Positions 41,425-51,788 of a stretch of 64,000 bases of DNA are shown in pieces. The stretch is from JAJECS01 sp965198185 (GTDB lineage: Bacteria; Chloroflexota; UBA11872). A program made the position numbers and the translations under genes. Position 1 is the first letter of the stretch. Every line of letters begins with the position of its first letter. The notes beneath the pieces are model-generated. The model had not been told where the DNA came from, made no database searches, and saw only the letters and a list, made by a program, of their open reading frames with translations. Where the stretch lies: positions 992,001 to 1,056,000 of the forward strand of contig CBDAOU010000001.1 of the NCBI GenBank assembly GCA_965198185.1. Reading direction: 5' to 3'.

Positions 41425-44354
41425 GCGACGTCCACCCGGCTCTCGCCGTTGACCTTGCGCACGTGAATCACGTGATCGAGCATCCGCTCGAAGCTGTCGT
41501 CGTGGGTGATGACGACGAGCTGCTCGAAGCCGCGCACGCGGAGAATCTGCTCGGCGAGGTTGGTGCGGCGGGTGTCATCGAGATTCTGCGTCGGCTCGTC
41601 GAAGAACGCGACGTCAATGTGGAGCAACTCCCGCAGCAGCGCCAGCCGCACCGCCAAGGCCGCCGTCATCTGCTCGCCGCCCGAAAGTTGCGAAAAGCTG
41701 CGGACGTGCCCGCCGCGCTCCAGGACGATGTCGTAGTCCGGGGTCCAACGCAGGCGTCCCGCGCGATCGCCCAGCACCTCGCCGAAGATCTCGTCCGCCG
41801 CCTCGCTCACGTCGGCCAGCAACGCCTCGGTGACCAACGGCCCGGCGGCCCGCAGCACCCGGCGCATGAGCTCCGTGCGCTCGCGCAACGCCGTTGCGTG
41901 GGTGGCGCCGCGGCGCTCGGCGTCAAGGCGACGCGCGACTTCCGCCAGCTCGTCCAGCTCCTTCTGCCGCTCCACGATCCGATCGGCGAGGGCTTTCGAT
42001 TGGGCATTGAGCTGTGCCACCTGGGCGATGGCCGCGCCTTGGGCCCCGTGCGCCTCTTTGCGCGCCGCGCGATCGGCCGCGGCGCCCAATCTTGCCGCCA
42101 CGCCCCAGGCGTCGGCCGTCTTGGTCACAGCGCCACGGACCTGAACCTTGACTGCTTGCAGCCGCTCGGCCCGCTGCTCCGTCTCGCTCGCCAGGCGCTC
42201 GTGTTGGAGAAAGCGCTCATGGCCGGCGCGAAAGTCATCCAGCTTCCGTTGGGCCGCCTGGGCTTGGGCGAGGCGTGGCTCGAGGTCGCGCAGGGCCGCG
42301 TCGGCGGCAGCCCGCGCGCTGGCGGCCCGCTCCAAGTCCGCGTCCGCTTGCTGCGCGGCTTGCGCTCTGGCGTCCCGCACTCCGGCCAGCGACCGGGCCT
42401 GTGCCAACTTGCCGCCGGCGCCGGCGTGGGCCTCCAGGGCCCGCTCCTCGTTCGCGATCTCACTGCTCAGCCGCGCGGCCTCGTCAGCGGCTTGCCGCGA
42501 TTCGGCCAGGGATTCAAGCGCGCCGACCAGCCGCCTCGCGGCTCCGATAACGTGATCCGGGCGCGCGGCGGTCGGCAACGCGGTCCCGGCCGAGTCGATG
42601 GCCGCAGAGAGCGCCTTGGCGTCCTCTCCCCGCGCCGCCGCCTCTACCGGACGCAAGGCCGCCTGGACGGCTTGGGTCACGGCGTGCTCGCGTTGCGCGG
42701 ATTCGAGCGCCTCATGGCGCGCCCCGAGGTCGCCCATTCGCCGCTCGGCATCCTCGGCGTCGCGCAACGCCGCCTGCGCCGTTGCCTCACCGGTCGCTAG
42801 CTGCTCAAGACGCCGCTGGTGCCCCGAGGCGCGCCGCTTGAAAACAAGCGCGACATCGGGAACCTCCGCCAGATTGCGGCATTCGGAATCGAAGAAGGGA
42901 CAGACTTTCGTGCGCTCCAGCAGCGACGCGGCCTCGCCGTCGGCTTCCATGACCGCCGTCACGCTGGCGCGCTGGGCTCGCAGTTCCTGCAGGGCCTCGT
43001 GTCTCGTGGCGAGCTGATCGGCGAGCGGCCGCAGCGAGGCCGCCTCTTCCCACTCGGCTTCAAGCTGCCGGACCTGGGCTGCCGACGCCTCGACTACCGC
43101 CGCGCGACGCCCAAGCCCTTCGGTGAATTCGAAATGAGCGGCCCCGGCATCCGCTTGCGCTCGGTCGGCGCGGTCGAAAATGGCAGTCGCGGCGGCGAGG
43201 CGGTCGCGCAGCGCCTGAATGGCCTTGGTGGTCGTCGCCTCCGCCGTGGCGGCGACCGCTAGCTCCGCGAGCCCCTTCACGGCTGTCTGGGCCTCCTTAA
43301 GAGACTGCTGCGCCTGGTCCCGCGCGACGCCTGCGTGCGTCTCGTCCGCCTGGAGCGATGACAGCCGCTGGCGCAGCGCGTCGCGCTCGTTTCCGACGTC
43401 GCCCAGCTGCTTGAGCTCGTCCTGCGCCGCAGCGAAGGCCTCGTGATCGGCGCGGGCACCGTCCAGCTCGTCCGCGGCGCGTTGCGCTTGGGTCAGCTGG
43501 TCCGCGGCGTCACGCGCCGACTGTTGGAGCATGAGGAGGTGCGAGTCGGCGAGCTTGGCCGCCGTGAGGGCGGCTTCGGCCGCTTGCACCTGCGCGTCAT
43601 GCCGCTGCGCGGCCGCTTGGGCTTTTTCCAGCTCGGCTTGCGCTGCGATCCGGTGCCGCTCGATCTGTACAGCCGCGCCCTGCGCTGCAGCAAGCCCGGC
43701 CTCGGCGGCGGGCTGCGCCTCCAGTTGTCGCGCAAGCTCACCAGCCTTCGATTCGTGCGCGACGCGCCGCTTGTCGAAGTGGTTGAGCAGCGGGCGGAGG
43801 TCATCCACCGCGCGCTTGAACTCGTCGACGCGCAGGATGGGGTCGAAGCGCTCGCGGCGCAGGCTCGGCACGTCCAGAAAGTCCGCCGTGAGCCGTCCCT
43901 GTGGCACGCCGACGACGCGGTCGAACACTTCGTCCGTCCCACTGAAACCCGGCTCACCCAAGTGCTGCGCCAGGAACGCCTCCACATCGTCGGCGCGCTC
44001 TTCGAACACGCGTCGTTGCTCGACGTCGAAAATCTCCGAGTCCATGGTCGCGTGCGGCGATAGCGCTCCGGTGCCGCGCGCGCGGGTGCGGTGCAGCTTG
44101 CGCGTCACGCGGTAGCGCCGCTCGTCCAGTCCCGAGGTGAACTCGATCGCCACCGATGCGTCGGTCGCGCCATGCCGCATCACGCTCGCGAGCGGACGGG
44201 GACGGACGTCGAACACACCCAGACCGATGGCCTGCAGAATCGCCGTCTTGCCCGCGCCGTTGTCGCCCACGATGGCGGTGAGGCCGGGCTCCATGTCGAT
44301 AGCGGCCGAGGCGAAGCTCTTGAAGTTAGCGAGCTCGACACGGTGGATCAGCAT
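41421..44354 (-). CDS. rad50: Rad50/SbcC-type SMC ATPase
   Basis: 977 residues from ATG 44354 (MLIHRVELANFKSFASAAID). Walker A AIVGDNGAGKTAILQAIGL, a long coiled coil, and the C-terminal half of the ATPase: signature FSQLSGGEQMTAALAVRLAL, Walker B DVAFFDEPTQNLDDTRRTNL, and VITHDDSFER. Between the coiled coils lies ERTKVCPFFDSECRNLAEVP. This has two Cys spaced six residues apart, not the CxxC of the usual zinc hook. With Mre11 it should tether and open DNA ends. 1 base separates it from mre11; it overlaps nurA by 4 bases. Confidence 0.9.
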   Translation of the reverse strand: MLIHRVELANFKSFASAAIDMEPGLTAIVGDNGAGKTAILQAIGLGVFDVRPRPLASVMRHGATDASVAIEFTSGLDERRYRVTRKLHRTRARGTGALSPHATMDSEIFDVEQRRVFEERADDVEAFLAQHLGEPGFSGTDEVFDRVVGVPQGRLTADFLDVPSLRRERFDPILRVDEFKRAVDDLRPLLNHFDKRRVAHESKAGELARQLEAQPAAEAGLAAAQGAAVQIERHRIAAQAELEKAQAAAQRHDAQVQAAEAALTAAKLADSHLLMLQQSARDAADQLTQAQRAADELDGARADHEAFAAAQDELKQLGDVGNERDALRQRLSSLQADETHAGVARDQAQQSLKEAQTAVKGLAELAVAATAEATTTKAIQALRDRLAAATAIFDRADRAQADAGAAHFEFTEGLGRRAAVVEASAAQVRQLEAEWEEAASLRPLADQLATRHEALQELRAQRASVTAVMEADGEAASLLERTKVCPFFDSECRNLAEVPDVALVFKRRASGHQRRLEQLATGEATAQAALRDAEDAERRMGDLGARHEALESAQREHAVTQAVQAALRPVEAAARGEDAKALSAAIDSAGTALPTAARPDHVIGAARRLVGALESLAESRQAADEAARLSSEIANEERALEAHAGAGGKLAQARSLAGVRDARAQAAQQADADLERAASARAAADAALRDLEPRLAQAQAAQRKLDDFRAGHERFLQHERLASETEQRAERLQAVKVQVRGAVTKTADAWGVAARLGAAADRAARKEAHGAQGAAIAQVAQLNAQSKALADRIVERQKELDELAEVARRLDAERRGATHATALRERTELMRRVLRAAGPLVTEALLADVSEAADEIFGEVLGDRAGRLRWTPDYDIVLERGGHVRSFSQLSGGEQMTAALAVRLALLRELLHIDVAFFDEPTQNLDDTRRTNLAEQILRVRGFEQLVVITHDDSFERMLDHVIHVRKVNGESRVDVA

Positions 44355-44355
44355 G

Positions 44356-45654
44356 TCAGGCCAGCGTGCCTTCGACGATCGACGCCAGGGCGTTTTCGTC
44401 TTGACCCTCCAGGACGGAGCGCTTGAGCTCCAGCGTGCGCTCCGCCAGCGTCTCGGCATCGGCGGCGACGGCCGGTTCCTGGGTGAGCAACTCGCGCACC
44501 ACGTCGCGCTCGATCTGAGAGCGTGATCCGCCGCGGACGCGCACCCCGGCGCCGAGCGTCCGCTCCACGTCCACGGTCACCCGGGCATGCAGTGGCTTGT
44601 AGTGCTCCTGGATAAGCTCGAGCAGCGCCGGCTGATCCAGCGCCGCCCGCTCAAACCCAAGCACGCCCCGCAGCACGATCTCGACCAGCGGACGTGGCTG
44701 GGAATCCGTGGCCGTCGGGTCGAGGGAGTCGGCGACTTTCTGCCGCAGGGCCGAGAAGCTTTCCGCCCCGGTGACGTCGATAGCGAGACGCACGAAGGGC
44801 CGACGCTCGACCACGTCGCCGCGAAACTGGGCCGTAAATCGCGGCTGATCGCCGAGTTCCACCGTGACGTCATACAGCCCGCGCTCGCGCCCCGCGCCGG
44901 CCAGGCCGTGCTGGCCCATCAGCCCTTCCGTGACGCTGTGGGACTCAAGCGCGCCGGGATTGAAGATCCAAGGATCGTCGTGGGGCAATTCATAGCGGTA
45001 GTGGACATGTCCCAGCGCCAGGTAGTCGGCGGTATTGCGAAGTCTCAGCACGTCGGCCGCTCCCGCGCCTCCCTGCCCGGCCGGCGACTCCTCATCCACG
45101 CCCGTGTGCAGCACGCCGATGCGGAATTGGACCCCGGGCGCGGGCGTCGACTGCGCCGCCTCGATCACCCGCGGCAGGTGCGCGGCCAGACGCGCGCCCA
45201 GGTACTCCACGCCGAAGATCCGCACCGGACCGATGTCGGTATACGCGCCGTGCCCGCGCTCGGCGGTCCAGGGCCGCCACGTGAGGCCCTCGCGCTCGGG
45301 GTCGATCTGCTGCAGCAAGCGGAGCCTGGAGCTTCGGCTGAGCTGCCAGAGCCACGACCGCTCGCCGCGGCGGAACCAGCGCTCGTGGTTGCCCTCGACG
45401 GCAATCACCGGGATTCCGTCGTGGGCCAGCAGGGCCAGTCCGGCATCGGCGTCGGCGTAGGTGCGCGGATCGATGGACTTGGAGTCGAACAGATCACCGG
45501 CCAGGATGACGAAGTCCGGTTTGACGCGGCGGCAATAGGTGATGGCGTCGCCGAAGGCGCGGGTGAAGTCCTCGGCGCGCTCGGCCAGGCCATATTGCTT
45601 GAAGCCCAAATGCACGTCGGCGAAATGGACGAAGCGAATCTGGCGCTGGGTCAT
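44356..45654 (-). CDS. mre11: Mre11/SbcD-type metallophosphoesterase nuclease
   Basis: 432 residues. All metal-binding motifs are present: RFVHFADVHLGFKQYG, FVILAGDLFDSKSIDP, IPVIAVEGNHERWFRRGE, VLHTGVDEESPAG and LALGHVHYRYELP. It is the exonuclease/endonuclease partner of Rad50. First gene of the operon; a divergent cysteine hydrolase starts 131 bases away. The operon's promoter should lie in 45655-45785, where an AT-richer stretch (CTACCAAACATAAAGCGAAC) is seen. Confidence 0.92.
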   Translation of the reverse strand: MTQRQIRFVHFADVHLGFKQYGLAERAEDFTRAFGDAITYCRRVKPDFVILAGDLFDSKSIDPRTYADADAGLALLAHDGIPVIAVEGNHERWFRRGERSWLWQLSRSSRLRLLQQIDPEREGLTWRPWTAERGHGAYTDIGPVRIFGVEYLGARLAAHLPRVIEAAQSTPAPGVQFRIGVLHTGVDEESPAGQGGAGAADVLRLRNTADYLALGHVHYRYELPHDDPWIFNPGALESHSVTEGLMGQHGLAGAGRERGLYDVTVELGDQPRFTAQFRGDVVERRPFVRLAIDVTGAESFSALRQKVADSLDPTATDSQPRPLVEIVLRGVLGFERAALDQPALLELIQEHYKPLHARVTVDVERTLGAGVRVRGGSRSQIERDVVRELLTQEPAVAADAETLAERTLELKRSVLEGQDENALASIVEGTLA

Positions 45655-45785
45655 CGGGAAGACTCTGTGCCGCCCTTTCTCCGTGGGGCGTGGATTCTAC
45701 CAAACATAAAGCGAACATACCGGCGCGAGCCGAAGCGGGCGTATGCTGCGGAGCGTCAGACGCTGGCCGCCGGCTGGAGGGGCCC

Positions 45786-46559
45786 ATGCAGCTTCCCGTG
45801 CGCTATCAGGTGATGGAGAGTCGCGGTCCCGACGACAACGTCGAAGCCAACATCGTGCACGCGGCGGCCACGCTTGACCTGGATGTCGGCGAGGTCGCCA
45901 TGGTGCTGGTGGATACCTGGGCGGGGCATCCGATGCCGTCGCATTTGGAACGCACGGGTGAAATCTGTCGCACGCGCATCCGGCCGGTGCTGGACGCAGC
46001 GCGCGCCGCCGGCGCGACGGTGATCTACGCCCCCTCGCCGCGGGTCGCCCCCGACTTCGAACCCTTGCGCCACGACAGCCGCGAGACCGCGCCCCCGGCG
46101 CCGGCCGTCGACGACTGGCCGCCCGCGGAGTACCGCGAGACGACCGGTCGCTATCGCTCGCTGCGCAAGCGCCCCGGGGAGCGCCCGGAGAGCTACGACG
46201 GCCCACAGCCCGACTGGTGGCGCATTCACGGCATCGACCCGTCGATCTCGCCGGTGCCCGGGGACGTTGTGGTGGCGACCGGCGCGGAGCTGCACGGCGC
46301 CTGCAAGGCGCGCGGCCTGGCGCATCTGATCTATGCGGGATTCGCCACCAACATTTGCATCCGGTTCCGCGACTACGGCCTACACGACATGCGCGACCGC
46401 GGCTACTCCCCGATCTTGCTGCGGGACGCCACCAGCGCGATCGAGACGCGGGCCACGATCGGCAGCCTGAGCCTCACGCGCGCCGTCATCTTGGACCTCG
46501 AACGCTGGTGCTACACCGCCCTCACGGACGACCTGATCGCGGCGTTCGGTGACGCTTAG
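45786..46559 (+). CDS. Isochorismatase-like cysteine hydrolase
   Basis: 257 residues from ATG 45786. VAMVLVDTWAGHPMPSHLER holds the first catalytic Asp and YAGFATNICIRFRDYGLHDM holds the nucleophile Cys in NIC. The family hydrolyses isochorismate, nicotinamide or N-carbamoyl amides. There is an unusual proline-rich insertion around residues 85-140. Its stop overlaps the convergent lyase stop by 3 bases. Confidence 0.85.
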   Translation: MQLPVRYQVMESRGPDDNVEANIVHAAATLDLDVGEVAMVLVDTWAGHPMPSHLERTGEICRTRIRPVLDAARAAGATVIYAPSPRVAPDFEPLRHDSRETAPPAPAVDDWPPAEYRETTGRYRSLRKRPGERPESYDGPQPDWWRIHGIDPSISPVPGDVVVATGAELHGACKARGLAHLIYAGFATNICIRFRDYGLHDMRDRGYSPILLRDATSAIETRATIGSLSLTRAVILDLERWCYTALTDDLIAAFGDA

Positions 46560-47437
46560 CCCGTATCTCCGTTCGAGGCGAACTCGGCTTCGAGCGCGTT
46601 GAACCTATCCAGCCCGATCAGCGTCTTGAATTCCTCAAGTCCCGTCATCGGCCCCGCGCCGGTCGTCGTGCCGGTGGCGTGCAGCTCGCCGTAGACGCCG
46701 CGCAGCGCCGCGGCGGTGGCGAACAGGCCGGAGAGCGGATAGACCACCATGCGAAAGCCGAGGTCTTGCAACTCGGACGCCGACAGGAACGGCGTCGCCC
46801 CATCCTCGATCATGTTGGCGAACAGCGGCACATCGGGTGGGAAGGCGTCGCGAATCGCCGTTAGCTCGTCACGCGAGCGGGGCGCCTCGATGAAGACCAC
46901 GTCCGCTCCGGCAGCGTGGTAGGCACGGCCGCGATCGATGGCGTCGTCCATGTCATTGACCGCGCGGGCGTCGGTGCGCGCGATGATGACCAGGTCGTCG
47001 TCGCCGCGGGCATGCACGGCGGCGCGCAGCTTTTGCACGTGGTCCTCGCGCGGGATGACGCGCTTGCCTTCCAGGTGACCGCAGCGCTTGGGCCACTCCT
47101 GGTCCTCGAGGATCACGCCGGCAATGTCGCCCTGCACGCACTCCGTCACGGTGCGGATGACATTGAGCGGGCTGCCGTAGCCGGTGTCCATGTCGGCCAC
47201 CAGCGGAATGTCCACTACGCTGGCGATGCGCCGGGCGCGCTCGATGATTTCCGTCTGCGTCAGCAGCCCGATATCGGGCACGCCCAGGGTGCTCGCGGCC
47301 AGACCGAATCCGGTGGTGAAGAACTGCTCGAATCCGGCCTGCTCGATCAGCGTGGCCGAAAGGGCGTCGTACGCGCCCGGCAGCACGATGATCTCGTCAC
47401 GGTCGAGCCGCCGGCGCAGACGGGTGGAACGACGCAT
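46556..47437 (-). CDS. Isocitrate lyase/PEP mutase family enzyme
   Basis: 293 residues. IIVLPGAYDALSATLIEQAG, then LVADMDTGYGSPLNVIRTV (metal-binding Asp), EDQEWPKRCGHLEGKRVIPR with the catalytic KRCGH loop, and IIARTDAR. This subgroup includes methylisocitrate lyase, oxaloacetate decarboxylase and carboxyvinyl-carboxyphosphonate mutase relatives. Acts on C-C or P-C bonds of 2-oxo or 2-hydroxy acids; exact substrate unknown. Confidence 0.88.
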   Translation of the reverse strand: MRRSTRLRRRLDRDEIIVLPGAYDALSATLIEQAGFEQFFTTGFGLAASTLGVPDIGLLTQTEIIERARRIASVVDIPLVADMDTGYGSPLNVIRTVTECVQGDIAGVILEDQEWPKRCGHLEGKRVIPREDHVQKLRAAVHARGDDDLVIIARTDARAVNDMDDAIDRGRAYHAAGADVVFIEAPRSRDELTAIRDAFPPDVPLFANMIEDGATPFLSASELQDLGFRMVVYPLSGLFATAAALRGVYGELHATGTTTGAGPMTGLEEFKTLIGLDRFNALEAEFASNGDTG

Positions 47438-47513
47438 GCTGATCTCCGGTCAGGGGTGCGACTGCTGCACTAATTGTGCCGAACCGCTGCCGCCGGTCGG
47501 CGCGACAGGCCCG

Positions 47514-48782
47514 CTAGGCCGATTCCTCGGCGGCGCGCGCGGGCTCGGGCGCCTGGGTCACGCGGATGAGCTCGGCGTCGTCATTGACCGCCTCCGGCGT
47601 CACGACGACGGTTCGGACGTTGCGCTCGGAGGGCAGGCTGAACATCGTGTCCAGCAGCAGCTCTTCCAGCGTGGTGCGAAGCCCGCGGGCGCCCGTCTTG
47701 CTCTCCAGGGCGCGCTCGGCCACGGCTTCGAGCGCCGCGTCGGTGAATTGCAACTCGACCTTGTCCATCGAGAAGAGCTTCTGGTACTGCCGCACCAGCG
47801 ATGTCTTGGGCTCGGTGAGGATCCGGACCAGGTCGTCGTGGTCGAGCGCGTCGAGCGCCGCGGTGACGGGGAGTCGACCGACAAACTCGGGAATCAGTCC
47901 GTACTTGAGGAGGTCGTCGGCGATGACCTCGTGCACCACGGTTTCGGCCTTGCCAGCCTCATCGTTTTCGGCGTAGCCGATCCGCGGTCCGCGGCCCAGC
48001 CGCCGGCTGATGATTCGGTCCAGGCCTTCGAAGGCGCCGCCGCAGATGAACAGCACGTCGCGCGTGTCGATCTGAATGAAGTCCTGGTGGGGGTGCTTGC
48101 GTCCGCCCTGCGGCGGCACGTTCACCACCGCGCCCTCGATGATCTTGAGCAACGCTTGCTGGACGCCCTCGCCCGAGACGTCCCGCGTAATCGAGGGGTT
48201 GTCGGACTTGCGCGCGACCTTGTCGATCTCGTCCACGTAGATGATGCCTGTCTGGGCGCGGGCGATGTCGTAGTCGGCGGTTTGAATCAGCCGCAGGAGG
48301 ATGTTCTCCACGTCCTCCCCGACGTAGCCCGCCTCCGTGAGCGCGGTGGCGTCCGTGATGCAGAAGGGCACGTTGAGGATGCGAGCCAGCGTGCGCGCGA
48401 TCTCGGTCTTGCCGACGCCCGTGGGCCCGACGAGCAGCACGTTGGTCTTCTGCAGCTCGACGTCATCGGCCATAGGGCCGGCGCCCACGCGCTTGTAGTG
48501 GTTGTAGACGGCGACCGATACGATCTTCTTAGCGCGGTCCTGACCGATGACGTATTCGCTCAGCTGCTCGAAGATGCGCTCGGGCGTGGGACTTCCGCCC
48601 GCGAGCGGCCGGGGACCTGGGGTCGGCGCCTGCTCGTCGTTGATGATGCTGGTGCAGAAGTCGACGCACTCGTTGCAGATGTAGACGCCGGCGGACCCCG
48701 TGATCAGGCGCCGCACCTGCTCCTGGGTCTTGCCGCAGAAGGAGCAGCTATAGCTGGTGCGGGGCGAGCGGCTGCGGGCCAC
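47514..48782 (-). CDS. clpX: ATP-dependent Clp protease ATP-binding subunit ClpX
   Basis: 422 residues. N-terminal zinc finger SCSFCGKTQ with ICNECVDFC (four Cys), Walker A VLLVGPTGVGKTEIAR, Walker B IIYVDEIDKVARK, ISRRLGRGPRIGY and the C-terminal AAA+ lid. Unfolds tagged proteins and feeds them to ClpP. Last gene of the tig-clpP-clpX cluster; 42 bases after clpP. Confidence 0.97.
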   Translation of the reverse strand: MARSRSPRTSYSCSFCGKTQEQVRRLITGSAGVYICNECVDFCTSIINDEQAPTPGPRPLAGGSPTPERIFEQLSEYVIGQDRAKKIVSVAVYNHYKRVGAGPMADDVELQKTNVLLVGPTGVGKTEIARTLARILNVPFCITDATALTEAGYVGEDVENILLRLIQTADYDIARAQTGIIYVDEIDKVARKSDNPSITRDVSGEGVQQALLKIIEGAVVNVPPQGGRKHPHQDFIQIDTRDVLFICGGAFEGLDRIISRRLGRGPRIGYAENDEAGKAETVVHEVIADDLLKYGLIPEFVGRLPVTAALDALDHDDLVRILTEPKTSLVRQYQKLFSMDKVELQFTDAALEAVAERALESKTGARGLRTTLEELLLDTMFSLPSERNVRTVVVTPEAVNDDAELIRVTQAPEPARAAEESA

Positions 48783-48824
48783 TAGGGTTTCCCTTGCGGC
48801 CGAGGTGTTCGCCTCGGCGATGCG

Positions 48825-49436
48825 CTATTCGGCACCGTCGGCGGACTCGCGCTCAGGCATGATGTTATCGATGATCCCGTACGCGACAGCCTCGGCAGCC
48901 GTCAGGTAGTAGTCCCGGTCCGTGTCCTGGTGGATGCGCTCCTTGGGCTGCCCGGTCGCCTCGACCAGGATGCCTTCCAGCCGTTCGCGCACCTTGATGA
49001 TCTCGCGCGTGCGGATTTCCAGATCGGTGGCCTGCACAAAGCCCTCGATGCCCTGCGCCGGCTGATGGAGGAGCATGGTGCTGTTCGGGAGCGCGGAGCG
49101 CTTGCCCTTGGCGCCGCCCGCCAGAATCACGCACCCCATGCTGGCCGCGAGGCCGAGGCAGGTCGTCTCGACCTGATTCGGCACATGCTGCATCGTGTCG
49201 TAGATGGCGAGCCCCGCCGCCACGCTGCCACCCGGCGAGTTGATGTACATGTAGATGTCGGCCTCGGAGTCCTCGCTGGTGAGCAGCAGCAACTGGGCGA
49301 TGATTGTGTTCGCCACCGCGTCGTCAATCGGCGTCCCGAGGAAGATGATCCGGTCTCGGAGCAAGCGCGAGTAGATATCCATGCCGCGCTCGCCGCGGTC
49401 GGTGGTCTCGATGACGTAAGGGACGAGAAAACCCAT
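48825..49436 (-). CDS. clpP: ATP-dependent Clp protease proteolytic subunit ClpP
   Basis: 203 residues. Ser99 in GLAASMGCVILAGG and His124 in MLLHQPAQGIEGF form the catalytic pair, and MYINSPGGSVAAGLAIYDTM is the family signature. Start MGFLVPYVIETTDRGERGMD is typical. Compartmental serine protease working with ClpX. 27 bases after tig. Confidence 0.97.
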   Translation of the reverse strand: MGFLVPYVIETTDRGERGMDIYSRLLRDRIIFLGTPIDDAVANTIIAQLLLLTSEDSEADIYMYINSPGGSVAAGLAIYDTMQHVPNQVETTCLGLAASMGCVILAGGAKGKRSALPNSTMLLHQPAQGIEGFVQATDLEIRTREIIKVRERLEGILVEATGQPKERIHQDTDRDYYLTAAEAVAYGIIDNIMPERESADGAE

Positions 49437-49463
49437 TCCGGTGACTCTTTCTGCTGCCGTTGG

Positions 49464-50855
49464 CTAACGCGCCGCCGATTCCGACTCGGCGTCTTCGCTC
49501 GGTTCGGCTTCCGCCGCCGCGGCGTCGGGGTCCGGCTCCTGCTCTGATTGATGGTCATGCGCGGGCCCGGCCTGGCCGGTGACCGCCTCGACAAGCTTAG
49601 CTAACGCCTTGCGATTTCGAATGGCGGATTCGATACGTGCGCGCCCTTCGTCGCGGGCCAGCGAGCGGCGGGCGGTGTCCTGCCGGGCCTCCGGGTAGCT
49701 GGCCGCGACGCGATCGATTTCCTCGACGATTTCGTCGCCATCCGCCTGGATCTCCTCGGCGTCGGCGTAGTGCTCCAGCACGATGCCGCGATGCACGCGC
49801 ATCACGGCCTGCTCGCGCCAGTGCTCTTCCCATTCGGCCCGGGTCTGGCCGATCGAGCCGAGGTAGGAATCGACCGCGACGCCGCGCGACACCAAGGTCT
49901 GCGTTTCCCGTTCCAAAAGCGCCCCGTGCTCCTGCTCCACGAGCACGCCCGGCACCTCGAAGGTGGAGGCGTCGACGAGCGCGTCGAGCACGTCGTCCTC
50001 GAGCTTGCCCTGGGCCGCCAAGCGGCGCTGCTCCAACAGCCGCTCGCGGATGTCGGCCCGCAGCGCGTCCATGGTGTCCAGCCCCGCCATGGTCTGGGCG
50101 AATCCGTCGTCCATGTCCGGCAGCCGCGCCTCGCTGACTCCCTGCAAGGTGCCGCTGAACGCCACGCGCCGCCCGCGGAGCTCGGGATTTGGATCGTCAA
50201 TCGGAATCTCACTCTCAAAGTCGAATTCGTCGCCCGCCGATTTGCCGCTGAGCTCTTCGTCAAACTCGGCCGGAAATCCGTTTTGGCCCAGCCGCACGGA
50301 GTAGGCCTGGGGCTCGTGTTCCGAGAGTCCAGCCGCGTCGACTGAAATCTCAACCCGGACCACGTCATCGAGTTGCGCCGGTCGCTCGACGTCGTCCCAG
50401 GTCGTGCGCATCTCGCGCAACTCCGCCACCTGGGCTTCGATCTCCTCGTCGGACACCTCGGGCGTTTCGGCCTCGACGTCCAGGGTGGACACGTCGCCCA
50501 ACTCGACCTCGGGCGCGACGGCGACCTCGGCGGAGAACACGAGCGGCGCGTCGAGGGACGGCAGGTCCGGCAGATCCAGCTCAGGCTGATCGAGCGGCTC
50601 GACGCCCGTCTGCTCCACGGCGTCGCTGTAGGCCCGCGGCACCAGGTGCTCGACCATCTCGCGCATGACCGCCTCGGCGCCGACATAGCTCTCCACGATG
50701 GGCCGCGGCGCCTTGCCGCGGCGGAAGCCGGGAATGCTCACCCGGCCCGAGACGCGGCGAATGGCGCGCGCGTATTCCCGTTGCAGGGCCTCGGGACCGA
50801 CTTCGACGTCGAGCCGGACGCGACTGCCCTCGAGCTTGCTGGCGGTGGCCTGCAT
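49464..50855 (-). CDS. tig: Trigger factor (ribosome-associated chaperone/peptidyl-prolyl isomerase)
   Basis: 463 residues from ATG 50855. Ribosome-binding signature GRVSIPGFRRGKAPRPIVES near residue 45, an FKBP-like middle domain (RPAQLDDVVRVEISVD) and a helical C-terminal arm. The last ~45 residues are acidic and disordered (EQEPDPDAAAAEAEPSEDAE), longer than in many homologues. Catches nascent chains at the ribosome exit. Confidence 0.95.
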   Translation of the reverse strand: MQATASKLEGSRVRLDVEVGPEALQREYARAIRRVSGRVSIPGFRRGKAPRPIVESYVGAEAVMREMVEHLVPRAYSDAVEQTGVEPLDQPELDLPDLPSLDAPLVFSAEVAVAPEVELGDVSTLDVEAETPEVSDEEIEAQVAELREMRTTWDDVERPAQLDDVVRVEISVDAAGLSEHEPQAYSVRLGQNGFPAEFDEELSGKSAGDEFDFESEIPIDDPNPELRGRRVAFSGTLQGVSEARLPDMDDGFAQTMAGLDTMDALRADIRERLLEQRRLAAQGKLEDDVLDALVDASTFEVPGVLVEQEHGALLERETQTLVSRGVAVDSYLGSIGQTRAEWEEHWREQAVMRVHRGIVLEHYADAEEIQADGDEIVEEIDRVAASYPEARQDTARRSLARDEGRARIESAIRNRKALAKLVEAVTGQAGPAHDHQSEQEPDPDAAAAEAEPSEDAESESAAR

Positions 50856-50905
50856 GATGCTCACACGCTCCAACGCGCCCCGCGACGGGCGGCGGGGCGC
50901 TCAGG

Positions 50906-50989
50906 TGGGGAAGGAGAGACTCGAACTCTCACGGAGATGTCTCCACGTGATCCTAAATCACGCTCGTCTACCAGTTCCGACACTTCCCC
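50906..50989 (-). tRNA. tRNA-Leu (anticodon UAG)
   Basis: Minus-strand arms GGGGAAG (from 50989) and CTTCCCC (to 50907) pair fully. Anticodon arm CGTGATTTAGGATCACG puts TAG in the loop; a long variable arm (GTGGAGACATCTCCGT) and T arm GAGAGTTCGAGTCTCTC follow. Discriminator A, CCA not encoded. It lies just upstream of tig in the same direction. Confidence 0.95.
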
Positions 50990-51167
50990 GCTCGACAGTG
51001 GCCGCACGAGGGCAGGGTTGCGAACCGGGGCGTGCACGGCACCGCGGCAAGTATACGGACGCCGCGCGGGTTTTCGTCCACCGGTGTCGGCAGGCTACGA
51101 TTGGGCACGATTCTCATCGCACCCGACCCGCTCTGGGTCCATGTGCCCGCCTGGTGAGGAGCCCCGC

Positions 51168-51773
<606 letters not shown>

Positions 51774-51788
51774 GGCGGACCTTCGGCG

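Noticed and set aside
50373..51167. N-terminal extension of the superoxide dismutase frame
   Set aside because: It runs antisense through trigger factor and the tRNA-Leu gene; the real start at 51168 has a ribosome site and matches the family.
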